Of a stretch of 64,000 nucleotides of DNA, positions 50,034 to 59,407 are shown piece by piece; the stretch's first letter is position 1, and each line of letters starts with the position of its first letter. The notes below the pieces were generated by a model. That model did not search any database. It saw nothing but the letters and a program-made list of their open reading frames with translations, and was not told where the DNA came from. Both the position numbers and the translations under genes were made by a program. The stretch covers positions 186,001 to 250,000 of the forward strand of contig NZ_CP084753.1 in assembly GCF_020535545.1 (NCBI RefSeq), written 5' to 3'. The stretch is from Roseateles sp. XES5 (GTDB lineage Bacteria > Pseudomonadota > Alphaproteobacteria > Rhizobiales > Rhizobiaceae).

Positions 50034-51143
50034 TTACTCGAAACTGTCGCCGATCAGGCGCGTCCAGCCCTCACCGGCGAGACCATTCAGGAAAGCGCGG
50101 CCGTTCGCCATCGCGTCGACAAGCGCCGGGTCGCGCGAATGCACGACGGTGGAGGATGCGTGGAGGAAGGCGATCTTCTTGCCGATCATCGCCTGCAGCA
50201 GCGCCGGCTGCGTCTGGCCCCGAATGGCGACGAGGCCGCGTTCATGGGCATTGCGCAGCAGGCAATCGATCACGATCGATTCCTGACCGGGCGCCGCCAT
50301 GATCTGCACCGTGCGTCCGATGCTGCCAGGGTTTCCATAATAGAGATAGAGGCCGACGATCTTGCCGGAGCGGGTCTTGACGAGATGGCAGATCCGCTCG
50401 CCGTGATGGGCCTTGCGGGCCGCGTGCCGAAGCATGTCCCGCAACACGGGTGGCTCCCACAACGGACGAAGGGCGAAGGGGGCCAGCAACTGCCGGCAGG
50501 CATCGATGACGTCGTCATCCGTCGCCGGCGTAGCGACGAAGGCATCCGCCTTTCCCGCAAGCGACGTGTAGTGCGACCAGGCCTGCTTGTCGCCGGGACG
50601 GAAGAGAAGCCTGTCGGCCAGCCGAGCGGCGGGCTTTGCCAGCCGCGCAAGGGCAATCCGCCGCGAGGCGGCTTCCACGACAAAGGCAGAAGGTTTCAGG
50701 ATGCGCAGCCAATCGAGACTGTAGGGGCCGAGAACATGCGCCCGCGCCGTGCGCCACATCTCGGTGGAGACGTCGTTGGAGGTCTCCGTGAAGGAAAGGG
50801 CCTGCGGCCCGGAAAGAACATCGCGCAGCAGGCGCGCGCCGGCAAAGGGATCGGTGTCGCGGTCGTCGCAGGCGAAGGTGCCGCAATTGGCAGCCCACAG
50901 GCGTCGCCCCTCGAACTCCATCTCCATCGGCAGGACGCCGAGAAAACCCGAGACCGTTCCATCAGCGCGGACATGGACACGGGAATAGAGCCCCGCATCG
51001 CGGTTCGCGCCATCGAGGAAGAGCGTGCAGAGATATGCCTTGAGATTGGCGCTCGCCGGCATATCGGTCTTGCGCAGCAAACGCTGGAAGAGGTCTGCAA
51101 CGGCCGCCACGTCGCCGGCTTCAAATGAACGTACGCTCGACAT
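50034..51143 (-). CDS. GNAT-family N-acyltransferase (EPS-locus type)
   Basis: Encodes 369 aa. The N-terminal part has the GNAT sequence pattern SGFLGVLPMEMEFEG, and the C-terminal half (AHHGERICHLVKTRSGKIVGLYLYYG, SIVIDCLLRNAHERG) looks like a second GNAT-like domain. The start at 51141-51143 (MSSVRSFEAG) is used because upstream codons look non-native. First gene of a minus-strand operon with the asparagine-synthase-like, ACP, ligase and NadE-like genes. It may transfer the carrier-bound acyl group to an amino sugar. Confidence 0.72.
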   Translation of the reverse strand: MSSVRSFEAGDVAAVADLFQRLLRKTDMPASANLKAYLCTLFLDGANRDAGLYSRVHVRADGTVSGFLGVLPMEMEFEGRRLWAANCGTFACDDRDTDPFAGARLLRDVLSGPQALSFTETSNDVSTEMWRTARAHVLGPYSLDWLRILKPSAFVVEAASRRIALARLAKPAARLADRLLFRPGDKQAWSHYTSLAGKADAFVATPATDDDVIDACRQLLAPFALRPLWEPPVLRDMLRHAARKAHHGERICHLVKTRSGKIVGLYLYYGNPGSIGRTVQIMAAPGQESIVIDCLLRNAHERGLVAIRGQTQPALLQAMIGKKIAFLHASSTVVHSRDPALVDAMANGRAFLNGLAGEGWTRLIGDSFE

Positions 51144-51568
51144 CTCGACCCACTCAGAACCCGTTCCATTGCGGTTCCCGGTGGAAAATCCCACCGATCC
51201 CTGCTTACCCGACGACCGGTGAAGAAAAGGTCAAAAAGCGTTTGCCGTGCCTCGCCTCGATGGAGGAGCCCCTGGTATTTCGATGACGGACGCCAGAAGA
51301 CGCACCCTTTGCCCTGAAATCCGGTAGTCGACTGTTCTTTGAGACTTTCCCGCGAGGGAAGATCAGCCCCTTCGGGCGTCAATTTTGTTATTGTTTCATT
51401 AAGCCTGTTGTTTCGATTGGGGTGTTGTTTTCCCGAAATCGATCAAAAAGGGGGTGTTGGCGACAGTTTTAATCGAAGTCTCGGCAATGGCTTCACGCTT
51501 TCTCGACAGTGTTGCTCTATCCGTTGCGTCAGGCTGGACATGATGCCCGGCACCATGGAGACAGGTCG
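51144..51568. promoter_or_regulatory. 425-bp divergent gap, GNAT operon / glycosyltransferase operon
   Basis: No gene is apparent. The middle-right part (about 51375-51475) is rich in T and A with repeated TTGTT text and must contain the rightward promoter. A CGGTGG...CCACCG inverted repeat (51179-51196) lies 36 bp upstream of the GNAT start. No exact promoter was assigned. Confidence 0.4.
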
Positions 51569-52702
51569 GTGAAGGTTGCTCTGGTACATTATTGGCTCGT
51601 GGGTATGCGCGGAGGCGAAAAGGTCCTGGAGACCTTCTGCGACCTGTTCCCCGACGCCGACATCTTCACCCTCGTCGCCGATCCCGACAAGCTGTCCCCG
51701 AAGATCCGCCGCCACAGGCTCACCACCTCCTTCCTCCAGAAGATCGGCGGACGCCGGCATTACCAGAAGATGCTGCCGCTGATGCCCTATGCCCTGGAGG
51801 CGCTGGACCTGACGGCCTACGATCTCGTCATCTCCAGCGAAGCCGGGCCCGCCAAGGGCGTCATCACCCGCCCCGACGCCGTGCATGTCTGCTATTGCCA
51901 TTCGCCCATGCGCTACATCTGGGACCTCTATCCCCAGTACATGGCCGAGGCCGGCTTCCTCACGCGCGCCATCCTGGCCCTCACCGCCCCGAAGCTGCGC
52001 CAGTGGGACGTCACCACATCGCACCGCGTCGACCACTTCATCGCCAATTCCGGCTATGTCGCCCGGCGCATCGAGAAGTTCTACCGCCGCGAGGCCTCCG
52101 TCATCCATCCGCCCGTCGAGGTCTCCCGCTTCAAGATCACCGATGGACCGAAGGACTACTATCTCTGCGCCGGCCAGATCACGCCCTACAAGAAGATCGA
52201 GCTGGCGGTCGCCGCCTGCACTCAGCTTTCCCTGCCCCTCGTCGTCATCGGCGACGGCGCAACCGCCAAACTGAAGCAGTCGGCCGGCCCGACCGTGCGC
52301 TTCCTCGGCGCCGTCTCCGACAGCGAGATGGAAACCCACTTTGCCGCCTGCAAGGCGCTGCTCTATCCCGGTGTCGAGGACTTCGGCATCGTGCCGCTCG
52401 AGGTGATGGCGAGCGGCCGGCCGGTCGTCGCCTTCGGCCGCGGCGGCGCGCTGGAGACCGTGGTGGAGGGCAAGACCGGTCTGTTCTTCCATGAGCAGAG
52501 CGTCGAGGCACTGGTTGGCGCGCTCACCCGCTTCGAGAAGGAGGTCGGTCAGTTCGTGCCGGCCGAGATCCGCGCCCATGCCCTCAAGTTCGACACCCGC
52601 CGCTTCGAGCGCGAGTTGCGCCGCTATCTTGCCGCCCTGCCCGGGCTGGCTCCCCTGTCCGGTCCGGCCATGACGGCCGAGACCGTGCGCCTGACCGCAT
52701 GA
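51569..52702 (+). CDS. Glycosyltransferase, GT4 family
   Basis: Encodes 377 aa with the GT-B fold. N-terminal VKVALVHYWLVGMRGGEKVLE is characteristic of a glycosyltransferase group in EPS loci, and the C-terminal GVEDFGIVPLEVMASGRPVVAFGRGG carries the E-x7-E nucleotide-sugar motif. The GTG at 51569 was chosen because homologues begin MKVALVHYW and GGAG stands 8 nt upstream. Upstream in-frame ATG at 51509 adds 20 unlikely residues. It is followed 12 nt later by a second glycosyltransferase. Confidence 0.87.
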   Translation: MKVALVHYWLVGMRGGEKVLETFCDLFPDADIFTLVADPDKLSPKIRRHRLTTSFLQKIGGRRHYQKMLPLMPYALEALDLTAYDLVISSEAGPAKGVITRPDAVHVCYCHSPMRYIWDLYPQYMAEAGFLTRAILALTAPKLRQWDVTTSHRVDHFIANSGYVARRIEKFYRREASVIHPPVEVSRFKITDGPKDYYLCAGQITPYKKIELAVAACTQLSLPLVVIGDGATAKLKQSAGPTVRFLGAVSDSEMETHFAACKALLYPGVEDFGIVPLEVMASGRPVVAFGRGGALETVVEGKTGLFFHEQSVEALVGALTRFEKEVGQFVPAEIRAHALKFDTRRFERELRRYLAALPGLAPLSGPAMTAETVRLTA

Positions 52703-52714
52703 AAGGCCACCGGC

Positions 52715-53929
52715 ATGAAGCCGATCATGTTCAACGGAAAATTCCTGACCGCCGCGCCGACAGGCGTGCATCGCGTCGCCGAGGAACTCATCCTGGCGAT
52801 GGATCGCCTGCTGGCCGCCAACGGACCTGACGCCGGCACGACCGGCACGGCCGATGCTCCCGCCGCGCTGGTGCTCGCCCCGGCCGAGGCGACGCGCACC
52901 CTGCCGCTTGCCGTCACGCCGCTGCGGCGCACCCGCTTCCTCAGCGGTATCGCCCGCGACATCCTCTGGGAACAGCTCAGCCTGCCCTGGGCGGCGCGCA
53001 AGGGGGTGCTGGTGAGCCTGTGCAATCTCGGCCCGGTGCTGCATCCCCATGCCATCACGATGATCCACGATGCCCAGGTCCATCTGACGCCGCAGTCCTA
53101 TTCGCGCGGCTTCCGCCTCTGGTACCGTTTCCTGCAGCCGCTGCTCGGCCGCGCCAACCGGCAGATCCTCGCCGTCTCGCACTATTCCAAGGAACAGCTC
53201 GTGCGCCATGGCGTGGCAAAAGCCGAGCGGATCACCGTCATTCACAATGGCTGCGACCATATCCTTGCCACCCCGCCCGACCATGGCGCGCCGGCCGCGC
53301 ATGGTCTTGCCCCGGGCCGCTATGTGCTGGCGCTCGCCAACACCCAGGCGCACAAGAACATTCCGCTGCTGCTGAAGGCCTTTGCCGATCCGCGCCTTGC
53401 CGACCTGACGCTGGTGCTGTTCGGCGCGGCGACCCGCGCCGACTTCGAGCGGCTCGGTGCGAGCGTGCCGGCCAATGTGCACTTCACCGGCCGCATCGAC
53501 GATGCGGCGCTCGCCGGCCTGATGGTGCATGCGGCCGCCTTCGCCTGTCCCTCGACGACGGAGGGCTTTGGCCTTCCCCCGCTCGAGGCGATGATGCTCG
53601 GCTGCCCGGCCATCGTCGCGCCCTGCGGCGCGCTGCCGGAAGTGTGCGCCGATGCGGCCCTCACCGCGGACCCGCACGATGCCGGCGCCTGGATCGCCCA
53701 GATCCGCGCCCTTGCCGACGATCCCGATCTTGCCGCCCGCATGCGCCGTGCCGGCAAACGCCGCGCCGAAACCTTCACATGGGACAGCGCAGCGCAAAAA
53801 CTCGCTAAGGTTCTCGGTATCAGGACGAGCGCCGGCGGTGCAGAGGCAGACGCCGATGATGACGGCAATGCCCATCCCGAGGACGGCAGCGCCGCTCACG
53901 GCCACCACCACAGACATGCCGCCGAATAG
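52715..53929 (+). CDS. Glycosyltransferase, GT4 family (mannosyltransferase-like)
   Basis: Encodes 404 aa. The N-terminus NGKFLTAAPTGVHRVAEEL and the C-terminal STTEGFGLPPLEAMMLGCPAIVAPCGA (E-x7-E) mark a GT4 enzyme, of the type that adds mannose or a similar sugar in EPS assembly. The C-terminus ends with an unusual His/Asp-rich tail (AHGHHHRHAAE). It follows the other GT4 gene and is convergent with the hydrolase gene. Confidence 0.86.
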   Translation: MKPIMFNGKFLTAAPTGVHRVAEELILAMDRLLAANGPDAGTTGTADAPAALVLAPAEATRTLPLAVTPLRRTRFLSGIARDILWEQLSLPWAARKGVLVSLCNLGPVLHPHAITMIHDAQVHLTPQSYSRGFRLWYRFLQPLLGRANRQILAVSHYSKEQLVRHGVAKAERITVIHNGCDHILATPPDHGAPAAHGLAPGRYVLALANTQAHKNIPLLLKAFADPRLADLTLVLFGAATRADFERLGASVPANVHFTGRIDDAALAGLMVHAAAFACPSTTEGFGLPPLEAMMLGCPAIVAPCGALPEVCADAALTADPHDAGAWIAQIRALADDPDLAARMRRAGKRRAETFTWDSAAQKLAKVLGIRTSAGGAEADADDDGNAHPEDGSAAHGHHHRHAAE

Positions 53930-53948
53930 GTGCGCCATGCCGCCCGGT

Positions 53949-55724
53949 TCAAGGCTTGAAACGCAGCGCCGTCTTCTGCAATTCGGTCAGCCATTGCCGG
54001 CGGGCAGGGGCCGTCGTGAGATTGTGGTCGGCATCGGCGAGGAAGGTGAGGCTCGCATTGGCGTAGCGCCCCAAGAGGTACCCGTCCTTGCCGAAACGCG
54101 CCTCCAGATTGGGCACGCCGATATCGCCCGCGCTGTAGAGCAGCGACACATCCGTGCCATTCGCCGCCACCGTCTCGAAATCCCGCGCGACCACCTTGAT
54201 GCTCGGCGACAGGAACGGGAAGCGCACGAGGATGGGCAGGGCTTTTGCCGCGGCCTTCGTGAGCAGCATGCGGGAGAGATTGCGCACGCCCCGGGCCACA
54301 TTGACCTCGCCCTTCAGCACACGCTTCCAGAAACCGCCGCTACGCATCTTTCCGCCATAGCTGGCAAGAGGCTGCAGCGAGGCATTGAGCAGCGCGTCGA
54401 CATCCGTTTCGGGCGGCAGGGAGAAATCGAAGGGATTCACCGGCACGACCGCCTTGAGCGCGCCGTAGCGCACGCCGCTTCGGAAGGCGGTATAGGCGCC
54501 GCTGCACCGGCCGCTCATCACGACGGCATCGAGCCCGCGGCTCTGGAGAAACGCCAGGGCTTCCCCGGCGTCCCGCACCAGGCTTTCGCTGTACATCACC
54601 TGCTCGGGCGCCTCGGGATGCGGGGGGCTGTCGGCAACGTTGGCGAAGTCGAAACGGAACGCGGGAATACCGGCGCGCGCCAGATCGCGGCAGAGACGGG
54701 CGGTGATGCGCCCCCAGCCCGACATGCGGTCATAACCGGTGGACAGCATGATCACGGCCGCGCCCTGGCGCTCGCCCATGGGTTCGCTGAGCACGCCGTA
54801 GAGCCGGTTTTCGGTGCCAAAGCGGACCGGCGTTTCCGTGAACCCGTCGCCGGCAAGCGCGGCGGCCTCCGGCAGGTCGGGCGTCACAGTCCCTTCGGTC
54901 CCCTTCAATGCCGAGGCCCAGGCGACCAGTTCGCCCATTGCGGCGCGGGGCGGGATCGACAGCAGCACATCCCGGGCGAAAAGATCGTATCCCTCGAAGG
55001 GCATGCTGCGGACCCGCGCACCGAGCGAAGCCAGATACTCCGCGAAAGCAATGTCGTTCGCTCGCCCTTCCTGGGTGAGCACGAGCATATCGGGCGCGGC
55101 CGCCGTCTCTGGCTTGGAAACATCGAGGCTGCGGATCCCGGCCAGAACGGCGTCGGGGATCGTCTGTTCGCCCATGGCCGGTCCGGTCGGCGGCGTCGCA
55201 TGCTTGATCTCGCCGTGATCGGCAATCCGGCTCAGCGCCATGAACTCACGTATCCAGCGTCGGCCGGACGTCGCGGGCGCGGCGAGCGCGATACCCGCGA
55301 CATCGCCAAGGCTTTCCGCTGCGCGCCAGGCAAAGGCCGCACCGATGCCGTGACCGACCAGGAGAAGGCGCTTTGCACCCGACAGGGCACGCAGGGTGCG
55401 CGCGGCTGCCAGCACGCTGTCATGCCAGAGGGAGAGGCCGGCGGCGTAGTCGTCGAGATCCAGCGCATCGCCGGTGCCCGGATAGTCGAAACGCAGGCTC
55501 GCCATGCCTTGCCGTCCGAGATCGGCGGCAAGCAGGCGCCAGAATTTCCGCGCGCACAGTTCCTCGAAGCCCCAGGAACTGACGAAGAGAACGGCGGTGT
55601 CGCTTGCAACATCGGCAGGATGATAAAGGCCGATCGTGCCGGCGAAGGTAACGGGAAAGTCCGCAGCCGTGTATCGCCCGTCCGTCGGCGGGTGGGAATT
55701 CTTCCGGGCGGATGTGCCGTGCAT
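53949..55724 (-). CDS. Tandem alpha/beta-hydrolase fusion (exosortase-A-associated hydrolase-like)
   Basis: Encodes 591 aa made of two alpha/beta-hydrolase halves. In the first (about 25-275) the nucleophile elbow is GHGIG at 124-128, with Gly where Ser is expected. In the second (about 295-590) it is GRCSG at 405-409, with Cys in that place. Both resemble the hydrolases 1 and 2 annotated with exosortase-A EPS systems, where the second type carries a GxCxG elbow, though here they are fused. The start at 55722-55724 (MHGTSARK) is used. The gene is divergent from the epimerase across 203 bp. Role probably in lipid or EPS intermediate processing. Confidence 0.75.
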   Translation of the reverse strand: MHGTSARKNSHPPTDGRYTAADFPVTFAGTIGLYHPADVASDTAVLFVSSWGFEELCARKFWRLLAADLGRQGMASLRFDYPGTGDALDLDDYAAGLSLWHDSVLAAARTLRALSGAKRLLLVGHGIGAAFAWRAAESLGDVAGIALAAPATSGRRWIREFMALSRIADHGEIKHATPPTGPAMGEQTIPDAVLAGIRSLDVSKPETAAAPDMLVLTQEGRANDIAFAEYLASLGARVRSMPFEGYDLFARDVLLSIPPRAAMGELVAWASALKGTEGTVTPDLPEAAALAGDGFTETPVRFGTENRLYGVLSEPMGERQGAAVIMLSTGYDRMSGWGRITARLCRDLARAGIPAFRFDFANVADSPPHPEAPEQVMYSESLVRDAGEALAFLQSRGLDAVVMSGRCSGAYTAFRSGVRYGALKAVVPVNPFDFSLPPETDVDALLNASLQPLASYGGKMRSGGFWKRVLKGEVNVARGVRNLSRMLLTKAAAKALPILVRFPFLSPSIKVVARDFETVAANGTDVSLLYSAGDIGVPNLEARFGKDGYLLGRYANASLTFLADADHNLTTAPARRQWLTELQKTALRFKP

Positions 55725-55927
55725 TGCCAAACCTTTCCAAGCCGCGCGCAACCGCGCTTAAAATCCCTCCTAACAAAGCGGAATTTCATTAAGAAACTCG
55801 CATTGTCCCGCTCGCCGCCCGCGCAAGTAGCGACCGGCTTAAACAATTGTCCAGAACTTGCGCTTATTAGAATTCGCAACGCGCATCACGATTTCGCGCG
55901 CTTGCATGTCCCAGGAGGCATATCTCG
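55725..55927. promoter_or_regulatory. Divergent gap, tandem hydrolase / sugar epimerase
   Basis: Contains A/T-rich patches near 55770-55800 and 55840-55880. A strong AGGAGG site at 55913-55918 serves the epimerase. No operator identified. Confidence 0.35.
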
Positions 55928-56899
55928 ATGGTAGGGGAAACGCCCAGACACGACCTCGTATTCGGCGGGTCCGGCTTCATCGGAACCCATCTGGTGCGCA
56001 GGCTCGCAGCAGAGGGCCATCGCGTGGTGTCCGTCGATATCCGCCCGCCGCGCGAACGGCTGGACGGCGTCGTCTACCTGCAGGGCGACGTGCGCGATCT
56101 CTCGGGCTTCGACCCGGGAATGCGCATCGACCGCATCTACAATCTTGCCGCCATCCACACGACACCCGGTCATCCGGCGCACGAATATTACGAAACCAAT
56201 ATCCTCGGCGCGACTTCGATCACCGCGCTGGCCCGGCGTCTCGACATCCGCGAGATCGTCTTCACCAGCTCGATCTCCGTCTATGGCCCGAGCGAAGAGA
56301 CGAAGCGCGAGGACACCCCGCCTGCGCCGGAATCGCCCTACGGCTGGTCGAAATTCATGGCCGAGCGCATCCAGAGCGCATGGCTGGAGGAAGACGAAAG
56401 CCGCCGCCTCGTCATATGCCGACCGGCCGTCATCTTCGGCCCCGGCGAGGGCGGCAACTTCACCCGCATGGCAAAGCTGCTGAAGAAGGGCTTCTTCGTC
56501 TATCCCGGCCGCAAGGACACGATCAAGGCGTGCTTCTACGTGGAAGATCTCCTCGACGCGCTGGACTTCGCCGCCACACGGCAAGAACGCTTCGTGCTCT
56601 TCAACGGCTGCTATCCCGACCGCTATACGCTGGAACAGATCGTCGAGGCGTTTCGCGCGCACCATATGCAGGGGGCCAAAACCTTCCTCGTTCCCCGCGG
56701 TGTGGTGACGCTGGCCGCAACAGCCCTTCGGCCCTTCTCTGTCATGGGGCTCGGCATCCATCCCGACCGCGTGATGAAGCTGGTGCGCTCGACCGATGTC
56801 GTGCCGGGTTGGCTGGAGACCGTAGGCAGGGCGGGCCGCGACCGGCTTCCCTCCGCCATCGACCGGTGGAACGCCGAAAGCGGCGGCCGCTTCGTCTAG
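55928..56899 (+). CDS. NAD-dependent nucleotide-sugar epimerase/dehydratase
   Basis: A 323-aa extended short-chain dehydrogenase. The nucleotide-binding GGSGFIG is at 13-19, VFTSSISVYG contains the catalytic Ser, and YGWSK near residue 138 gives the Tyr-x3-Lys pair. It interconverts or dehydrates a nucleotide sugar for the surrounding glycosyltransferases. Its stop codon lies inside the palindromic repeat that starts at 56894. Confidence 0.85.
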   Translation: MVGETPRHDLVFGGSGFIGTHLVRRLAAEGHRVVSVDIRPPRERLDGVVYLQGDVRDLSGFDPGMRIDRIYNLAAIHTTPGHPAHEYYETNILGATSITALARRLDIREIVFTSSISVYGPSEETKREDTPPAPESPYGWSKFMAERIQSAWLEEDESRRLVICRPAVIFGPGEGGNFTRMAKLLKKGFFVYPGRKDTIKACFYVEDLLDALDFAATRQERFVLFNGCYPDRYTLEQIVEAFRAHHMQGAKTFLVPRGVVTLAATALRPFSVMGLGIHPDRVMKLVRSTDVVPGWLETVGRAGRDRLPSAIDRWNAESGGRFV

Positions 56900-57002
56900 A
56901 GCATGTCAGGTTCAGATTGAACCAGACATGCTCTCAATTCTTTTGTTTTCGTTTGTCTGTTCGGGAAAACCGGTTCCCACTTTTCCCTGACAAACTCTAG
57001 AC
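56894..57002. repeat. Rhizobial palindromic intergenic repeat (RIME/ABC-mosaic type)
   Basis: A 109-bp element bounded by GTCTAGAG and CTCTAGAC. Inside are GAGCATGTC...GACATGCTC arms with a nested GGTTC/GAACC pair (near-perfect hairpin) and AACCGGTTCCCACTTTT text that I recognise from dispersed rhizobial repeats. It overlaps the end of the epimerase gene and precedes the GT2 gene. Confidence 0.65.
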
Positions 57003-57031
57003 CGGGATAACGCGTGATCAAGGACCGGGAC

Positions 57032-57928
57032 ATGAACAGTCGCAAGGATGGCCTGACCATCGCCGTCGCCATCGCCACGGCAGGACGACGCGACATCCTC
57101 ACGCAGACCATCGTCTTCCTCAACAACCAGACGCGCAAGCCGGACGAGTTCTTCGTCTGCCCGGCGCGACCGGAGGACGTCGACGTCGAGGGGTTGTCGG
57201 CCTATGAGGGCACCGTCGAGGTCTTGCCCGGCCCGGTCGGGTTGCCGCATCAACGCAACGTGCTGATCGCCGCCTGCAAGGCCGATATCATCGTCTTCTT
57301 CGACGACGACTTCCTGCCGGCCCCCGACTACCTCGCCGAAGTCGAAAAGCTGTTCCTTGAAAAGCCCGAGATCATGGTTGCCACCGGCTTCGTCATTGCG
57401 GACGGCGCGCGCGGCCCGGGGCTGGAGTTCGACGAGGGTGTCGCAGCCCTTGCCGGGGACGTGCCACCGCGCACGCCGCCCATCGCCCGCACCTTCAACG
57501 GTTACGGCTGCAACATGTCCATTCGCCTTGCGCCCGTGCGTGCCAACGGCCATCGCTTCGACGAGAACCTGCCATTCTACGCCTGGCTGGAGGACGTCGA
57601 TTTCTCGCGGCAGCTCGCGCCCTATGGCACCATCGTCTGGGCACACCAGTTGCGAGGCGTGCATCTCGGCACCAAGAAGGCGGGGCGCAGCCCCGGAAAA
57701 CGGCTCGGCTACTCCCAGGTCGCTAACCGGATCTATATCCGCCGCAAAGGCAACATGCTCTGGTTCGACGTCGTCGACGGCATCGGGCGCAATGTTCTGG
57801 CCAATCTCTTCCGCAGCCTGAAGCCGGAGCCCTGGGTCGACCGGCGCGGCCGGCTGAAGGGCAACCTCATCGCCTTCCGCGATCTCCTCACCGGCAAGAT
57901 CGATCCCCGCAATATCCTCGATATGTAA
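57032..57928 (+). CDS. Glycosyltransferase, GT2 family
   Basis: A 298-aa GT-A-type enzyme. The start IAVAIATAGRRDILTQTI and the metal-binding DDDF segment (VFFDDDFLPAPDYL) are clear, followed by the acceptor-region WLEDVDFSRQLAPYG (ED motif). The ATG at 57032 with AAGGA upstream is preferred to the GTG at 57014. It lies just after the palindromic repeat and ends 3 nt before the convergent flippase gene. Confidence 0.85.
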   Translation: MNSRKDGLTIAVAIATAGRRDILTQTIVFLNNQTRKPDEFFVCPARPEDVDVEGLSAYEGTVEVLPGPVGLPHQRNVLIAACKADIIVFFDDDFLPAPDYLAEVEKLFLEKPEIMVATGFVIADGARGPGLEFDEGVAALAGDVPPRTPPIARTFNGYGCNMSIRLAPVRANGHRFDENLPFYAWLEDVDFSRQLAPYGTIVWAHQLRGVHLGTKKAGRSPGKRLGYSQVANRIYIRRKGNMLWFDVVDGIGRNVLANLFRSLKPEPWVDRRGRLKGNLIAFRDLLTGKIDPRNILDM

Positions 57929-57931
57929 GTC

Positions 57932-59407
57932 TCAGCGGCGCAGAAGAGCCGCAGCCTTGTCCAGAACGAAGGATTCAAGGCCCGCGGGTCGCCCGCTCAC
58001 CCACCACATGCCATAGAGCGAGACGACATAGATCACGCCGAAGACAAGCCCCGTGGCGGCAAGGGCGGGATAGAGATAGAGCCCCAGCGTCGTAAGATCG
58101 GGCACGCCGTAGAGGAAGGCCGCAGCGGGGATGAGCGCCACCATCGGATAGAGGCTGCTGCGGATCTGGTCACGGAAGGATATGCCGGCGATGGATCTGG
58201 TCGAGAGCAGCGTCACGAAAAGCAGTGCCGCGCCGGCGCCCGCCTTTGCGGCGATTGCCCCGGGAATGCCCGCGACAATGATGCCGATGACCGTGAGGGG
58301 CGCACGCACCGCCAGTTCAATGAAGGAGCGGAAGGCGACGAGGCGCGGGCGATCCATCACGAGCACCAGGGCAGACCAGGGGATGGTCGGCAGGACAAAA
58401 AGGCTGGTGAGGGCGACGCCTGCGAGAATGGGAGCGCCGCTGCTCCAGCTCGGACCGAGCAGGATGTGGATCACGGGGCCGGCCATCAGCGCCATGAAGC
58501 CCATGATCGGGGCCATCAGCGCCACGATACCGGAACACGCCTTGAGATAGGCGCTGACCAGATTGCCTTTTTCCCGCGCATTGACGAGCGCCGAAAACAG
58601 GGGAACCGTCGTCGGCTGCACGATTGCCTGGAACGGAAGCCCGGCAATGTCGTTGGCCGTGGTGAAGCGGCCGAAGGCGACGACTTCGATGTAGAGCGGC
58701 AGGATGAGACGATCGATCTGCCAGTTGAGCGCCGACACGATCTGCGACACGAAGTTCCAGCCGGTCATGCTGGCAAAGAGCGGCCATTCGGCCAGCGAGA
58801 GCCGGGGACGCATCGGGGCCATGATGTAGGACACGATCATGGTGACGGTGGGCGAGGAGATCGTCCCGGCCGCCACGGCCCAGTAATTGTCCGTCGCAAC
58901 GGCAATCGAGATCGCGATGACGCCGGCGACCGCCTTGCCGATCAGCTCCAGCAGGCCCTTGCGGCGGAAATCCATGGCTCGCTCGAACATCACCATGCGG
59001 GGGCTGACCATGCCGCGTGCGGCGGGCGCCAGCGCGAGCGCGCAGATGAGCGGCATCAGGCGCGGATCGCCGTAGAGCGAGGCGAGCGGAAAGGATAGGG
59101 CGGCCATCAGGCCGGCGACCAGCAGCCCGCGGATCAGCCCCAGCGTGAAGGCCGTGGCATACATCCGCTCCGTTATGTCAGGCAGGCGCACGAGCACGAA
59201 GGTCAGTGGAAGCTCCAGCACCGCTTCGACGATATAGATGACGGTCATCGCCGTCGCCACCAGACCGAAATCGGCCGGTCCAAGCAGCCGCGCCAGAACG
59301 AGGAGGACGGCAAAGTCGATCAGGCGCGAGGACAGCCGCGCGCCGACCGTCCACATGCCGGCACGGATCGTGCGCGTCGAGAGGGAGGCGCCTTCGGCGG
59401 CGGACAT
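57932..59407 (-). CDS. Polysaccharide flippase / oligosaccharide transporter (Wzx-like)
   Basis: Encodes 491 aa with about 12-14 membrane spans and the MATE/MVF-like PST layout. The N-terminus GMWTVGARLSSRLIDFAVLLVLARLLGPADFGLVATAMTV is typical of Wzx-type lipid-linked-sugar exporters. The start at 59405-59407 (MSAAEGASL) overlaps by one base the stop of a short upstream frame (TGATG). It belongs with the glycosyltransferases and would flip their product across the inner membrane. Confidence 0.84.
   Translation of the reverse strand: MSAAEGASLSTRTIRAGMWTVGARLSSRLIDFAVLLVLARLLGPADFGLVATAMTVIYIVEAVLELPLTFVLVRLPDITERMYATAFTLGLIRGLLVAGLMAALSFPLASLYGDPRLMPLICALALAPAARGMVSPRMVMFERAMDFRRKGLLELIGKAVAGVIAISIAVATDNYWAVAAGTISSPTVTMIVSYIMAPMRPRLSLAEWPLFASMTGWNFVSQIVSALNWQIDRLILPLYIEVVAFGRFTTANDIAGLPFQAIVQPTTVPLFSALVNAREKGNLVSAYLKACSGIVALMAPIMGFMALMAGPVIHILLGPSWSSGAPILAGVALTSLFVLPTIPWSALVLVMDRPRLVAFRSFIELAVRAPLTVIGIIVAGIPGAIAAKAGAGAALLFVTLLSTRSIAGISFRDQIRSSLYPMVALIPAAAFLYGVPDLTTLGLYLYPALAATGLVFGVIYVVSLYGMWWVSGRPAGLESFVLDKAAALLRR

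Noticed and set aside
51443..53938. 831-codon minus-strand open frame opposite the two GT4 genes
   Set aside because: Very long but compositionally biased, with no recognisable domain. The plus-strand frames carry full GT4 motifs and proper ribosome-binding sites.
53652..55934. 760-codon plus-strand open frame opposite the tandem hydrolase
   Set aside because: Antisense shadow. The minus-strand hydrolase has recognisable fold motifs and a sensible start.
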